6,861 nt of DNA from Lentisphaeria bacterium (GTDB lineage: Bacteria; Verrucomicrobiota; Lentisphaeria; Victivallales; UBA1829): positions 1 through 6,861 of the forward strand of contig JAGAPM010000347.1 in NCBI GenBank assembly GCA_017623265.1. Reading direction: 5' to 3'. The position numbers and the translations under genes were made by a program. The notes beneath the pieces are model-generated. The model was not told the origin of the DNA. It ran no database searches and was given only the letters and a program-made list of their open reading frames with translations. Shown piece by piece: positions 6,579 to 6,861 of this stretch (position 1 is its first letter; each line of letters opens with the position of its first letter).

Positions 6579-6844
6579 CGTTCCGCCTTTGTTTTCCGGA
6601 GTGCCGTGGTGTACCCGATCATGCCGTCGATAATGGCTTTCACGATCTTATCCTGAGTTGCTCCGGTGGCGAGACTTTTCCCTTCTTTGTTGTTGGAGAT
6701 GAATCCCACTTCCATCAGCAGGGAAGGGCAGCTGGCGTGACGGAGTACAAAGAACCGGGAGGGTTTCACGCCCCGGTCACTGCTGGAGGGGAATTGTTTC
6801 ATCATGCCTTTCTGGACTTCATAGGAGATCCGCACGTTGTACGG
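6575..6844 (-). CDS. N-acetylmuramoyl-L-alanine amidase (Amidase_3 type), C-terminal part
   Basis: The last 89 residues of a gene cut by the contig end. The fragment carries the end of an Amidase_3 domain: DRGVKPSRFFVLRHASCPSL, then LMEVGFISNNKE, where the glutamate (residue 45 of the fragment) is the conserved active-site acid of AmiA/AmiC/CwlV-type zinc amidases. The zinc ligands lie in the missing part. These enzymes cut the bond between N-acetylmuramic acid and L-alanine of peptidoglycan, for cell separation or wall turnover, and are usually exported; the signal region is not visible. A short basic tail (ALRKTKAER) ends the protein. TGA overlaps the sbcD ATG by 4 bp, so it probably leads the same operon as sbcD and sbcC. 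Reading the frame on to 6859 adds MLFRS, which is translated adapter and not part of the protein. Confidence 0.88.
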   Translation of the reverse strand, partial: PYNVRISYEVQKGMMKQFPSSSDRGVKPSRFFVLRHASCPSLLMEVGFISNNKEGKSLATGATQDKIVKAIIDGMIGYTTALRKTKAER

Positions 6845-6861
6845 AGATCGGAAGAGCACAC
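6845..6861. other. Illumina TruSeq adapter remnant at the contig end
   Basis: The final 17 bases, AGATCGGAAGAGCACAC, equal the first 17 bases of the TruSeq read-1 adapter. It is a sequencing artefact and not genomic sequence. The true sequence ends at or near 6844 (the last one or two bases before it may be ambiguous). Confidence 0.95.

Noticed and set aside
1..6861. CRISPR array, IS element, tRNA or rRNA, prophage or defence system beyond SbcCD
   Set aside because: No regularly spaced repeats, transposase-like products, tRNA-like cloverleafs or rRNA-like sequence were seen on either strand. SbcCD is a housekeeping repair complex, and its arrangement here gives no sign of a dedicated anti-phage system.

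Overview
This is a 6.9 kb fragment of a bacterial genome, about half G+C, densely coding, with short intergenic gaps and operon-style gene overlaps. It is probably the end of a metagenomic or isolate short-read contig, because the last 17 bases match the start of the Illumina TruSeq adapter. Three features recall the Lentisphaerae/Victivallales or nearby PVC bacteria: a family-2 glycoside hydrolase with a Lys/Ala/Pro tail, a short cupin-type AraC regulator with an 'FRDAVRSCWLFYW' style N-terminus, and an uncharacterised barrel-like protein. That placement comes from family resemblance only and has not been tested by any search.

Left part (1-2172), a likely carbohydrate-related region. The window opens in the last 64 codons of a GH2 (beta-galactosidase-like) gene on the + strand. 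It ends with a strongly basic, histone-H1-like tail and a strong intrinsic terminator. The terminator stem overlaps the 3' end of the convergent AraC-family regulator gene (- strand). A compact gap of about 93 bp with overlapping divergent promoter elements and a 7-bp inverted repeat separates the regulator from a 339-residue protein (+ strand). That protein has no recognised family and an alternating strand/helix pattern suggestive of a TIM barrel. The divergent layout suggests the regulator controls this gene, itself, or both.

Right part (2182-6844), a DNA-repair operon on the - strand, read from right to left: a cell-wall N-acetylmuramoyl-L-alanine amidase (only its C-terminal 89 residues are present), then sbcD (Mre11-type nuclease), then sbcC (Rad50-type ATPase with a CPLC zinc hook). 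Both junctions are 4-bp ATGA overlaps, so the three genes are probably co-transcribed and translationally coupled. SbcC and SbcD together would form the SbcCD complex, which trims hairpins and protein-blocked DNA ends. Both proteins look complete, with every key motif present.

sbcC and the 339-residue gene converge with 9 bp between their stop codons. I found no IS element, CRISPR array, tRNA, rRNA or phage gene. The least explained parts are the 339-residue protein with its divergent control region, and the basic tail on the GH2 enzyme.
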